In this document: one piece after another, positions 1 to 5,252 of the stretch | Layout: each line of letters begins with the position of its first letter | How positions within the stretch are numbered: the first letter of the stretch is position 1 | NCBI GenBank assembly: GCA_052389755.1 | Contig: JBQTHP010000077.1 | Span: 1-10,031, forward strand | Length of the DNA: 10,031 nt | Source: JBQTHP01 sp052389755 | GTDB taxonomy: Bacteria; Pseudomonadota; Gammaproteobacteria; Steroidobacterales; Steroidobacteraceae | Direction: 5' to 3' | Made by a program: the position numbers and the translations under genes | Notes under the pieces: model-generated | Database searches by the model: none | What the model saw: only the letters and a program-made list of their open reading frames with translations | What the model was told of the DNA's origin: nothing

Positions 1-383
1 TGCCGATGGCAGACAAGAGGCTTCCCGGCATCGCTGCCGAAGACATCGGTCGGGCGGCGTACGGTATCTTCAAGAAAGGCAAGGTGTACGTCGGCAAGAC
101 CGTGGGCATTGCCGGCGAACATCTGACCGGTGCCCAGATGGCCGCTGAGCTCAGCAAGGCGCTCGGCGAGGAGGTGCGCTACAACGCCGTGACGCCGGAG
201 CAGTATCGTGGCTTCGGATTTCCGGGCGCCGATGATCTCGGCAACATGTTTCAGTTCAAGCGCGATTTCGAGCGGGATTTCTGCGGCGCGCGAAATCTCG
301 AGGTTGCGCGGGCGCTGAATCCGGCGTTGCAGACCTTCCGCGAGTGGCTGGAGAAGAACAAGGACCGCATTCCCATCGAATGA
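1..383 (+). CDS. NmrA-like family NAD(P)-binding protein, C-terminal part (5' end outside window)
   Basis: This is the C-terminal part of an atypical short-chain dehydrogenase-like protein of the NmrA/NMRAL1 (HSCARG) type. Such proteins bind NAD(P)(H) through an N-terminal Rossmann fold and are usually thought of as redox sensors or NAD(P)-dependent reductases. The reading frame is open from base 1, so the ATG at 6 is almost certainly internal. The first codons read LPMAD, as expected inside the family, and the Rossmann half lies upstream of the window. Visible family signatures are the AAEDIGRAAYGIF segment (a 'D-[IL]-G' helix), the VGKTVGIAGEHLT segment, YRGFGFPGADDLGNMFQF (compare 'GFPGARDLANMF' in human NMRAL1) and the terminal LNPALQTFREWLEKN helix. 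The methyltransferase gene begins 12 bp after the stop, so the two may be cotranscribed. I am confident of the family. The substrate cannot be told. Confidence 0.85.
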   Translation, partial: PMADKRLPGIAAEDIGRAAYGIFKKGKVYVGKTVGIAGEHLTGAQMAAELSKALGEEVRYNAVTPEQYRGFGFPGADDLGNMFQFKRDFERDFCGARNLEVARALNPALQTFREWLEKNKDRIPIE

Positions 384-395
384 GCCGGCCCTTCC

Positions 396-1013
396 GTGCG
401 AGACGATCTGCCGGCGAGTCCCGCGGCCGACCGCAACAAGGAGCACATTCTTACGGTCCTGCGCGGCGTGCTGCCGAGTGCGGGCACGGTCCTCGAGATC
501 GCCTCCGGCGCGGGGCAGCACGTGGTGCATTTTGCCGCTGCCACTCCCAGGCTGATCTGGCAGCCCTCGGAAGCCGACGCAATGCAACGGCGGATTCTCG
601 CCGCGCGAATTGCTGCGTCGGGGCTCACGAAAGTTCGGATACCTCTCGCTCTCGACGTGCACGACGACGAGTGGATCGGATCGGGCTCGATCGGCGCACC
701 GTACGATGCGCTCGTGTGTATCAACATGATCCACATCGCACCATGGTCCGCGACGGAGGCGCTGTTTCGCGGCGCCGAGACTCATCTGCGCGCGCGGGCG
801 TCACTCCTTTTATATGGTCCTTTCAAGGAAGGCGGACAGCACACGGCCGCATCGAACGAATCGTTCGATCAATCGCTGCGTGCGCAGGACGCCGAATGGG
901 GTGTGCGTGATCTCGACGCCGTGACCACGGTCGCGAGCGGCACGGGGTTCATGCGCACGGCGGTGGTGCGCATGCCGGCCAATAATCTGAGCGTCGTGTT
1001 CACCGCCGCGTGA
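396..1013 (+). CDS. DUF938/METTL26-like SAM-dependent methyltransferase
   Basis: This is a 205-residue class I SAM-dependent methyltransferase of the DUF938/UPF0585 family, whose human member is METTL26. Bacterial and human proteins are both about 200 residues, so this one is full length. It opens with AADRNKEHIL (residues 10-19), followed by motif I VLEIASGAGQH (32-42), the SAM-binding glycine loop. Further conserved blocks are WQPSEAD (55-61), CINMIHIAPW (108-117), YGPF (140-143), SNESFD (153-158), WGVRDLD (168-174) and a terminal MPANN. The start is GTG: only four codons separate it in frame from the upstream stop, and no alternative reaches the conserved N-terminus. No clear Shine-Dalgarno sequence precedes it, so translation probably couples to the upstream gene. 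The last bases form a GTGA overlap with the esterase gene. The methyl acceptor of this family is not known to me, so no substrate is proposed. Confidence 0.9.
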   Translation: MRDDLPASPAADRNKEHILTVLRGVLPSAGTVLEIASGAGQHVVHFAAATPRLIWQPSEADAMQRRILAARIAASGLTKVRIPLALDVHDDEWIGSGSIGAPYDALVCINMIHIAPWSATEALFRGAETHLRARASLLLYGPFKEGGQHTAASNESFDQSLRAQDAEWGVRDLDAVTTVASGTGFMRTAVVRMPANNLSVVFTAA

Positions 1014-1681
1014 CGAAGCTGCTCGAGACCGTCGACATCGAGACCGGCGCCGATCCTGTCGCGAGCATCATCTGGATGCACGGCCTCGGAGCCGACGCGC
1101 ATGATTTCGAGCCCATCGTGCCGGCGCTCGCCGAACCGTTGCGACGTCCGCTGCGCTTCGTGTTCCCGAACGCGCCGGTGCGGCCGGTCACGGTCAACGC
1201 CGGCTACCCGATGCGCGCATGGTTCGACATCTCCGTGCTCGGCGGTTCGAGCGTCGCGCCGGACGAGCCCGGCATTCGCGAGTCCGCCGCGGCGATTCGC
1301 GCGCTCGTCCGGCGAGAGAACGAGCACGGCATCCCGACGAACCGCATTGTGCTCGGTGGATTCTCTCAGGGCGCAGGCATGGCCGTGTTCAGCGGACTGC
1401 GCCATCCCGGACGCCTGGCCGGCATCGTCGCACTGTCCGGCTTTCCGCTTCTCACTTCGACGCTCGACGCCGAACGCCAGGCGGCGAATCAGGAGATCCC
1501 GATTTTTCTCGGGCACGGGACCTTCGATCCGATGGTCGACGTGCGGCTGGGCGAGGAACTGCGTTCGACGCTCGAGTCGCGCGAGTATGCGGTCGAGTGG
1601 CATACCTATCCGATACAGCACACCGTATCGCCCGAGGAAGTGCTGCACGTCGCCGGCTGGTTGAGGCGCGTGCTCGGGTGA
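1010..1681 (+). CDS. alpha/beta-hydrolase carboxylesterase (LYPLA/YpfH type)
   Basis: This is a 223-residue serine hydrolase of the phospholipase/carboxylesterase family (Pfam Abhydrolase_2; relatives are Pseudomonas esterase EstB, E. coli YpfH and eukaryotic acyl-protein thioesterases). Such enzymes cleave short- to medium-chain carboxyl esters or thioesters in the cytoplasm. No signal peptide is present. Diagnostic segments are the oxyanion-side WMHGLGADAHDF (22-33), FPNAP (52-56), the YPMRAWFDI block (66-74), and the nucleophile elbow GFSQGA with Ser119. Asp173 in HGTFDPMV and His204 in YPIQHTV complete the catalytic triad. Family members usually read GFSQGG; the Ala here is a mild variation. 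Length is typical (about 215-225). The GTG start overlaps the preceding TGA by 4 bp, which implies translational coupling with the methyltransferase. I am sure of the enzyme class. The physiological substrate is unknown. Confidence 0.93.
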   Translation: MTKLLETVDIETGADPVASIIWMHGLGADAHDFEPIVPALAEPLRRPLRFVFPNAPVRPVTVNAGYPMRAWFDISVLGGSSVAPDEPGIRESAAAIRALVRRENEHGIPTNRIVLGGFSQGAGMAVFSGLRHPGRLAGIVALSGFPLLTSTLDAERQAANQEIPIFLGHGTFDPMVDVRLGEELRSTLESREYAVEWHTYPIQHTVSPEEVLHVAGWLRRVLG

Positions 1682-1742
1682 GGACGCAGCACCGCGGCGC
1701 AGCGTGAACTTGGCGGGAACGCCGCTTGCTACGGGCGTATGC

Positions 1743-1766
1743 ACGCCAGTGGACCCCACCTGGCGT
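1743..1766. repeat. perfect 7-bp inverted repeat in the esterase-receiver gap
   Basis: ACGCCAG (1743-1749) and CTGGCGT (1760-1766) are exact reverse complements separated by 10 bases, which themselves contain TGG and CCA that could extend the stem with one bulged base. The element lies 61 bp after the esterase stop and 25 bp before the receiver ATG. It could be an operator for the receiver gene or the stem of an imperfect terminator. Only three Ts follow it, so it is not a standard intrinsic terminator. The rest of the 110-bp gap (1682-1791) shows no promoter that I would defend. Confidence 0.4.
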
Positions 1767-1791
1767 TTCGTAAAGTCAAGTCGCGGGCCTC

Positions 1792-2256
1792 ATGATCACA
1801 CAGCCAGTCCCGTCGCCCCGCGCTTCGGCGCCCGCGCTCGCCCCTGCGCCCGTCGGCCCGGACGCTGGCGCGCGCGCATCGGCCGTTGTGCAGCGCGCGC
1901 TGATTCTGGCCGTCGATGACGAGCCGGATGCGCTCGACTTCCTGCGGTTGTTTCTCGGCGGCGAGGGATTCGATTTCGTTCAGGCCTCGAGCGGCGCGCA
2001 GGCGTTCTTGCTCATCGAGGCGCAACGGCCCGATCTCCTCATCGTCGACGTGATGATGGCGGGAATGACCGGCTTCGAGCTCTGCGATCTGCTTCGTTCG
2101 AGCGTCGCCACCCGCGATCTGCCGATCATCATCTACAGCGCTCACGAGACGAAGACGTACTCGAACTCGGGTCTCTACGATCTTGCGTTCCTGAAGCCGG
2201 TCGACCCCGAAGAGTTGCTCTGGGCGATTCGAGCGCTGCTGCCTGAGTCTCGCTGA
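1792..2256 (+). CDS. stand-alone response-regulator receiver domain protein
   Basis: This is a 154-residue CheY-like receiver protein with no output domain. The phosphorylation site is complete: the acidic pair Asp42-Asp43 in AVDDEPD, phospho-acceptor Asp86 in LLIVDVMM, the switch Ser116 in IIIYSA and Lys135 in FLKPVD. The receiver fold occupies about residues 36-152. Before it lies a 34-residue tail rich in Pro and Ala, with no membrane segment or signal peptide. This tail is odd for a CheY-like protein. A GTG at codon 33 (1888) would give a tail-less protein, but neither start has a good Shine-Dalgarno sequence, so I kept the ATG. No histidine kinase is encoded in the window, so this is an orphan regulator here. 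It presumably relays a phosphoryl signal by protein-protein contact, as CheY and other single-domain regulators do. Partner and output are unknown. Confidence 0.88.
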   Translation: MITQPVPSPRASAPALAPAPVGPDAGARASAVVQRALILAVDDEPDALDFLRLFLGGEGFDFVQASSGAQAFLLIEAQRPDLLIVDVMMAGMTGFELCDLLRSSVATRDLPIIIYSAHETKTYSNSGLYDLAFLKPVDPEELLWAIRALLPESR

Positions 2257-2299
2257 GCCCGATCGAGCCGCGGAATAAAAGCGGCAGCCGATACGTTCT

Positions 2300-2326
2300 C
2301 GTCAATGCTGGAACGAAGCATTGATG
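2300..2326. repeat. perfect 8-bp inverted repeat (possible operator or RNA hairpin) before the Cys/His protein gene
   Basis: TCAATGCT (2302-2309) and AGCATTGA (2317-2324) are exact reverse complements around a 7-base loop, GGAACGA. In RNA the stem extends by a G-U pair (2301/2325) and a C-G pair (2300/2326) to ten pairs. It ends one base before the Shine-Dalgarno-like AGAAAGG at 2328. The placement suits either a dimeric repressor site or a hairpin that affects ribosome access. No T-run follows, so it is not a standard terminator for the receiver gene. Confidence 0.5.
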
Positions 2327-2327
2327 C

Positions 2328-2334
2328 AGAAAGG
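2328..2334 (+). promoter_or_regulatory. Shine-Dalgarno deciding the start of the Cys/His protein
   Basis: AGAAAGG ends 7 bases before the ATG at 2342. The alternative in-frame starts TTG 2321 and ATG 2324 lie upstream of it, inside the inverted repeat and without any ribosome binding site. This selects 2342. Confidence 0.65.
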
Positions 2335-2341
2335 TCGGCAT

Positions 2342-2617
2342 ATGATCGCTCGAGATCTACACGTCCTTGCGCGCGGCCGCCTCGACGCCGGCGAGCTTCC
2401 GCTCGAGGAGCCGGTCCGGTTGCTCGGCGCCGCGGGCGGCGGCGGCGAGTGCGCCCTGTGCGGCGCGCCGATCACGCCCCGCGAGATCGAATACGAGGCT
2501 GAGCTCGCGAGCGCGGGCGGTTTGACGTCCTGGCGATTCCACATCCGCTGTCACAACGTGTGGCGCGACGCGTGTGAGGAGCTCTACGCGCAACGACGTA
2601 CGCGTCAGCCGGCTTAG
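2342..2617 (+). CDS. small Cys/His protein, probable zinc-binding, function unknown
   Basis: This is a 91-residue protein that I do not recognise as a named family. Its centre has a CxxC knuckle (Cys37-Cys40 in CALCGAPI) and, 27 residues later, an HxxC pair (His67 and Cys70 in FHIRCHNVW). This spacing resembles a structural zinc site of the treble-clef or zinc-ribbon kind. His71 and Cys78 follow and are possible alternative ligands. The N-terminal 35 residues are Leu/Glu-rich and end in a glycine run (GGGG, 32-35) that looks like a linker. No signal peptide or membrane segment is seen, so it should be cytoplasmic. The start at 2342 is chosen by the Shine-Dalgarno sequence; a TTG at 2321 would add seven residues. 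The TAG stop overlaps the TAA stop of the convergent minus-strand gene by two bases. An inverted repeat upstream suggests specific control. Confidence 0.7.
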   Translation: MIARDLHVLARGRLDAGELPLEEPVRLLGAAGGGGECALCGAPITPREIEYEAELASAGGLTSWRFHIRCHNVWRDACEELYAQRRTRQPA

Positions 2618-2951
2618 TCCCGTGGCACCTGCTCGAAGGCGTTGGTGCCACCGCCGTCGCGCGTATTCCACGTGAACCGCTCCACCATCCGGAGCCGGCC
2701 GTCGGACCGACGCGTGACGTCGCACACCGAGCGTCCGCCGTGGATCTCTCCGGTCGATTCCACCTGCACGTAGCGGAACGCGAGCGTTTGGCCACGAGGC
2801 GTCCGAGCAGGCAGCCGCGTCGGATGCTTCCACCCTGATACCTCCCCACGACTCTCTGTCCGCGCTGACGGAAGACGAGGCGCGTGGCCGCGTCGACCAC
2901 ACCGTTGCTCGCCGTCGAGCTGACCCGCATCGTCACGCCGTCGAGTCTCAT
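2614..2951 (-). pseudogene. 'n-acetylglutamate synthase'-labelled small protein, broken by a one-base frameshift
   Basis: From ATG 2951 the frame reads MRLDGVTMRVSSTASNGVV, then GRYQGGSIRRGCLLGRL. This matches the first half of a family of roughly 110-residue proteins commonly labelled 'n-acetylglutamate synthase', although real activity is doubtful. The second half of the family (LAFRYVQVESTGEIHGG, then SDGRLRMVERFTWNTRDG and GTNAFEQV) continues in another frame to TAA at 2616-2614. The switch lies between about 2800 and 2783 and needs one extra base; restoring it gives 113 codons including the stop, the usual length. The ATG overlaps the upstream TGA in an ATGA junction, so this was the fourth gene of the operon. 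Unshifted, the first frame would run on to 2472 as an unrelated tail, antisense to the Cys/His gene. The run GCC-AAA-CGC at the break is not a good slippery heptamer, so I favour a mutation or a sequencing error over programmed frameshifting. Confidence 0.75.
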
Positions 2952-3385
2952 TCCGTTCCACCGGTTCGAAGCCGCCGCACTTCCGCGACGGCTTCGGCCG
3001 CCATCGACAGCGGCACGCCCCAGTAGTCGAAGATGCCGCCACGGTCGCTGTTCGATCCGCAAAGGACCAACACACCCGTACCGAGCACGGATTTCAGATG
3101 GCTCGCGAGCCAGCCCACGAAGCCGCTGTTGTCCATCTCCGGATGGAAGTGGAACGCAAAAACTGCCACGGGCTCCGGTTCGCCGTCGCGGGAAGGTCCG
3201 AGGACGCTCCAGACATCTTCATCGCGCACGAACGCCAACGCATCGCTCGCCCGGTCTGCTGGAAACGAATCGACGGGATGCTCGGTAAACGCGAATACGC
3301 CGTCGAGAACGCGGAACTCTGCGGCCGCAATGACCCGCGCGAGGCGTTCGCGCGTCTCAGCTGCGCTTTCACGACTGACATGCAT
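2948..3385 (-). CDS. conserved protein resembling the DUF6196 family
   Basis: This is a 145-residue soluble protein with no signal peptide or membrane segment. I recall similar proteins under the name DUF6196 but cannot verify this. The strongly conserved-looking core is NSGFVGWLASHLKS (residues 86-99), then LGTGVLVLCGSNS and GGIFDYWGVP (116-125). The first third is an amphipathic helix followed by FRVLDGVFAFTEHPVDSFP. No catalytic motif of a known enzyme is apparent. The ATG at 3385 is preferred because AGGTGAG lies 6 bases upstream. A TTG at 3391 in the same frame would form a TTGA overlap with the RidA-like stop, but it sits directly against that Shine-Dalgarno sequence. The gene follows the RidA-like gene with a 2-bp gap and overlaps the next gene by ATGA, so it belongs to the dehydratase operon. 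Its role there is unknown. Confidence 0.75.
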   Translation of the reverse strand: MHVSRESAAETRERLARVIAAAEFRVLDGVFAFTEHPVDSFPADRASDALAFVRDEDVWSVLGPSRDGEPEPVAVFAFHFHPEMDNSGFVGWLASHLKSVLGTGVLVLCGSNSDRGGIFDYWGVPLSMAAEAVAEVRRLRTGGTE

Positions 3386-3387
3386 GC

Positions 3388-3843
3388 TCAACTCACCTCG
3401 GCTATGAGCTCGATCTCCACGCAGGCTCCGAATGGAATCTGTGCCACCCCGAAGGCGCTTCGGGCGTGACGGCCACGCTCACCGAAGACGTCGATCAGGA
3501 GCTCGGAGCACCCGTTGGCGACGAGGTGCTGCTCCGTATAGCCCGGTGCCGAATTCACCAGGCACATGATCTTGACGATGCGGCGAACGCGGTTGAGGTC
3601 CCCGAGAACCCCGTGAAGCGTCGCCAGGAGGTCGATGGCCACGCTGCGCGCGGCAGCTTTCCCCTGCCCGGTCGTGAGAGCCGTTCCGAGCTGACCGGTG
3701 AACGGCCCGCCGTCCTTTCGCGCGATGTGGCCCGATACGAACACGAGATCACCGCTCTGCGCAGCCATGACGAAAGCCGCTACGGGCGTCGCGGCGGGAG
3801 GTAGCGCGATGTTCAGCTGTTCCAGCTTTTCGTAAGGGGTCAC
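3388..3843 (-). CDS. RidA (YjgF/YER057c/UK114) superfamily protein
   Basis: This is a 151-residue member of the RidA superfamily, of the longer roughly 150-residue subgroup with an extended N-terminus. RidA proteins are trimers in the cytoplasm that hydrolyse reactive 2-imino and enamine acids, such as 2-aminoacrylate released by PLP-dependent dehydratases. Visible signatures are ALPPAATPVAAFV (13-25), SGDLVFVSGHIARKDG (30-45), the LVNSAPGYTEQHLVANGCSELL block (95-116) and GERGRHARSAFGVAQIPFG (121-139). Arg128 in ARSAFGVA aligns with the catalytic Arg105 of E. coli RidA, so imine deaminase activity is plausible. Members of this subgroup are less studied, and not all are proven deaminases. The start is GTG at 3843, with AGGA 9 bases upstream. 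It lies 22 bp after the dehydratase stop, which supports a shared transcript and a linked function. Confidence 0.92.
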   Translation of the reverse strand: MTPYEKLEQLNIALPPAATPVAAFVMAAQSGDLVFVSGHIARKDGGPFTGQLGTALTTGQGKAAARSVAIDLLATLHGVLGDLNRVRRIVKIMCLVNSAPGYTEQHLVANGCSELLIDVFGERGRHARSAFGVAQIPFGACVEIELIAEVS

Positions 3844-3865
3844 CGATCGAGTTCCTGTCCGCTGA

Positions 3866-4804
3866 CTAAATGCTCACCGCGTCCGTGTTGCCGCCACAGA
3901 TGAGCACGCCGACGCGCTCGTCAGCCTGGGGGCGATATGCGCCACTCAGAAGCGCCGCCATCGCCGCCGCACCACCGGGCTCCGATGCGATGCGCGCCAC
4001 CCGCCAGAGCGCGCGTTGTGCCTCGCGGATTGCATCGTCTTCGACGAGCACGACGCGATCGACGAAACGCTGGGCAAGCGGAAACATCAGCTCGCCGACA
4101 CGGCGTGGCGCGAGCGAGTCGGCCGCGATACCGCCGGCTTCGGCATCGACGGGACGGCCCGCCTCGAGGGCACGGTACAACGTCGGCGCGGCGCGAGGCT
4201 CGACGGCCACGAGCCTGATCCTGCCGTCGAACCAGGCCGCGATGCCGCCGATCAGGCCGCCGCCGCCGACGGCGACGAGCAGCGTGTCGAGCGCGGCGCA
4301 CTGCTGCTCGAGCTCCACGCCTACCGATCCCTGCCCGAGAAGGGTTTCGCGCTGATCGTAAGCGTGAATCTCGAGCGCGCCGGATTCGGCGACGTGTTTC
4401 CGGCTCGCCGCCAGTGCATCGGCATAGCTCTCGCCCGCGACGATCAGCTCGGCGCCGAGACTACGGATCCGCTGCTGCTTGGTGGCAGCCGCGACCGATG
4501 GGACGAAGATCGTCGCGGGTACGCCGAGCTTTTGCGCGGCGAAGGCCACTGCAAGGCCGTGGTTGCCGCCAGACGCCGCGACGACGCCGGCCTTCGGCGT
4601 CGGCCGCGCGAGCAGATTCGCGAACGCGCCGCGCGGCTTGAACGATCCGGCGTGCTGCAGCAGCTCGAGCTTGCAGGCGATGGGAACGCCGTTGATACCG
4701 AAGTCGGCCGCGTCGAGGTCGATGACCGGCGTCCGTCGCACGTGCGGGCGGATCAGCTCGTACGTGGCTGCGACCTGCTCGCGGGTGATGGAAGGCATGT
4801 GCAT
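3866..4804 (-). CDS. PLP-dependent threonine/serine dehydratase
   Basis: This is a 312-residue fold-type II PLP enzyme that by family removes water and ammonia from L-threonine or L-serine, giving 2-oxobutyrate or pyruvate through an enamine/imine intermediate. Lys56 in GSFKPRGA is the Schiff-base lysine. SGGNHG (78-83) binds the substrate carboxylate, the glycine loop GGGGLIGG (180-187) holds the PLP phosphate, and CGGN (303-306) is the usual C-terminal signature. There is no C-terminal ACT domain, so it is the short, non-allosteric type like catabolic TdcB or serine racemase rather than full-length biosynthetic IlvA. Specificity between Thr, Ser and hydroxyaspartate cannot be read from the sequence. 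ATG 4804 is used; an ATG six bases inside (4798) is equally possible because neither has a Shine-Dalgarno sequence. The predicted promoter leaves a leader of only about 8-14 bases. It is the first gene of the operon and is followed by the RidA-like gene. Confidence 0.92.
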   Translation of the reverse strand: MHMPSITREQVAATYELIRPHVRRTPVIDLDAADFGINGVPIACKLELLQHAGSFKPRGAFANLLARPTPKAGVVAASGGNHGLAVAFAAQKLGVPATIFVPSVAAATKQQRIRSLGAELIVAGESYADALAASRKHVAESGALEIHAYDQRETLLGQGSVGVELEQQCAALDTLLVAVGGGGLIGGIAAWFDGRIRLVAVEPRAAPTLYRALEAGRPVDAEAGGIAADSLAPRRVGELMFPLAQRFVDRVVLVEDDAIREAQRALWRVARIASEPGGAAAMAALLSGAYRPQADERVGVLICGGNTDAVSI

Positions 4805-4818
4805 ACGCTGCCGGGTGC

Positions 4819-4848
4819 AGTATAGTTAGGGAGTTGGCTAAGTTCCAA
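4819..4848 (-). promoter_or_regulatory. sigma70-type promoter for the dehydratase operon, in a divergent region
   Basis: On the minus strand, TTGGAA (4848-4843; 4 of 6 matches to the -35 consensus) and TATACT (4824-4819; 5 of 6 matches to the -10 consensus) are separated by 18 bp. Transcription would begin near 4812, giving a very short leader before ATG 4804. On the plus strand the same bases offer TATAGT (4821-4826) as a -10 for the cyclotransferase-like gene, but I see no good -35 for it. The -35 of the minus promoter ends on the first base of the plus-strand ATG at 4848, so the two genes share a very compact control region. Confidence 0.55.
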
Positions 4849-5252
4849 TGTCACAAGCCCGCCGGATAGACGTTTTCTTCTATGGCCTCTTCATGGACGC
4901 GGAAGCGCTGCGTGCCAAAGGGCTCAATCCTTCAAACCTGCGTCCGGCTCGCGTGCGCGGAATGTGCCTTCGCATCGGAAAGCGTGCGGCGCTCACTGCA
5001 AGCCCGACCGACTCCACCTACGGCTTTCTCATGCAGCTTACCCACGCCGAGATCGATCAACTCTATTCGGAGCCCAGCGTGGCGGTCTATCGTCCAGAAG
5101 CCGTCACGGCCGAGCTCACCGATGGTTCGAGCATTGCGGCCTTGTGCTTCAACCTGCCGACAGCACCTCACGCTGACGAGCGGAACCCCGAATACGCGGC
5201 AACTCTGCGAGAGCTCGCCGGCAGGCTGGGTCTCCCCACTACCCATGGTTGA
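4848..5252 (+). CDS. gamma-glutamylcyclotransferase-like (GGCT/AIG2 fold) protein
   Basis: This is a 134-residue protein with the layout of the gamma-glutamylcyclotransferase-like superfamily. Enzymes of this fold release 5-oxoproline from gamma-glutamyl amines or peptides. The N-terminal VFFYGLFMD (9-17) takes the place of the usual 'YGSNM/YGTL' substrate loop. TYGFLMQLTHAEIDQLYSEP (57-76) matches the 'G-x-[lv]-[wy]-x-l...ld..E' segment, with Glu75 as the plausible acid/base residue and Tyr81 following in VYRPEAV. The YGLFMD variant departs from typical GGCTs, so the substrate may differ or activity may be absent. No signal peptide is present. The start at 4848 has no close Shine-Dalgarno sequence; AGGGAG lies 14 bases away. 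The 3' end overlaps the ArsR-type regulator by 8 bp, so the two form an operon divergent from the dehydratase operon. Confidence 0.72.
   Translation: MSQARRIDVFFYGLFMDAEALRAKGLNPSNLRPARVRGMCLRIGKRAALTASPTDSTYGFLMQLTHAEIDQLYSEPSVAVYRPEAVTAELTDGSSIAALCFNLPTAPHADERNPEYAATLRELAGRLGLPTTHG

Noticed and set aside
869..1759. Minus-strand frame of 296 codons opposite the esterase gene
   Set aside because: It is Arg/His-rich with no recognisable motif, fully antisense to two genes with clear catalytic motifs; a common high-GC artefact.
2267..2285. GCCGC...GCGGC short inverted repeat after the receiver gene as a terminator
   Set aside because: The stem is only five pairs, no T-run follows, and such repeats are frequent at this base composition.
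2783..2800. Programmed -1 ribosomal frameshift at GCC-AAA-CGC
   Set aside because: The bases do not fit a slippery X-XXY-YYZ heptamer, and re-pairing of the Lys tRNA on CAA would mismatch at the first position; mutation or sequencing error is simpler.
2472..3062. Long minus-strand frame (196 codons) overlapping the Cys/His gene
   Set aside because: Only its stretch from 2951 to about 2790 resembles a protein family; the rest is the frame-1 read-through of the frameshifted gene and is antisense to a better-supported gene.
4016..4825. Plus-strand frame of 269 codons opposite the dehydratase
   Set aside because: It is antisense to a gene with complete PLP-enzyme motifs, and its own translation shows no domain.
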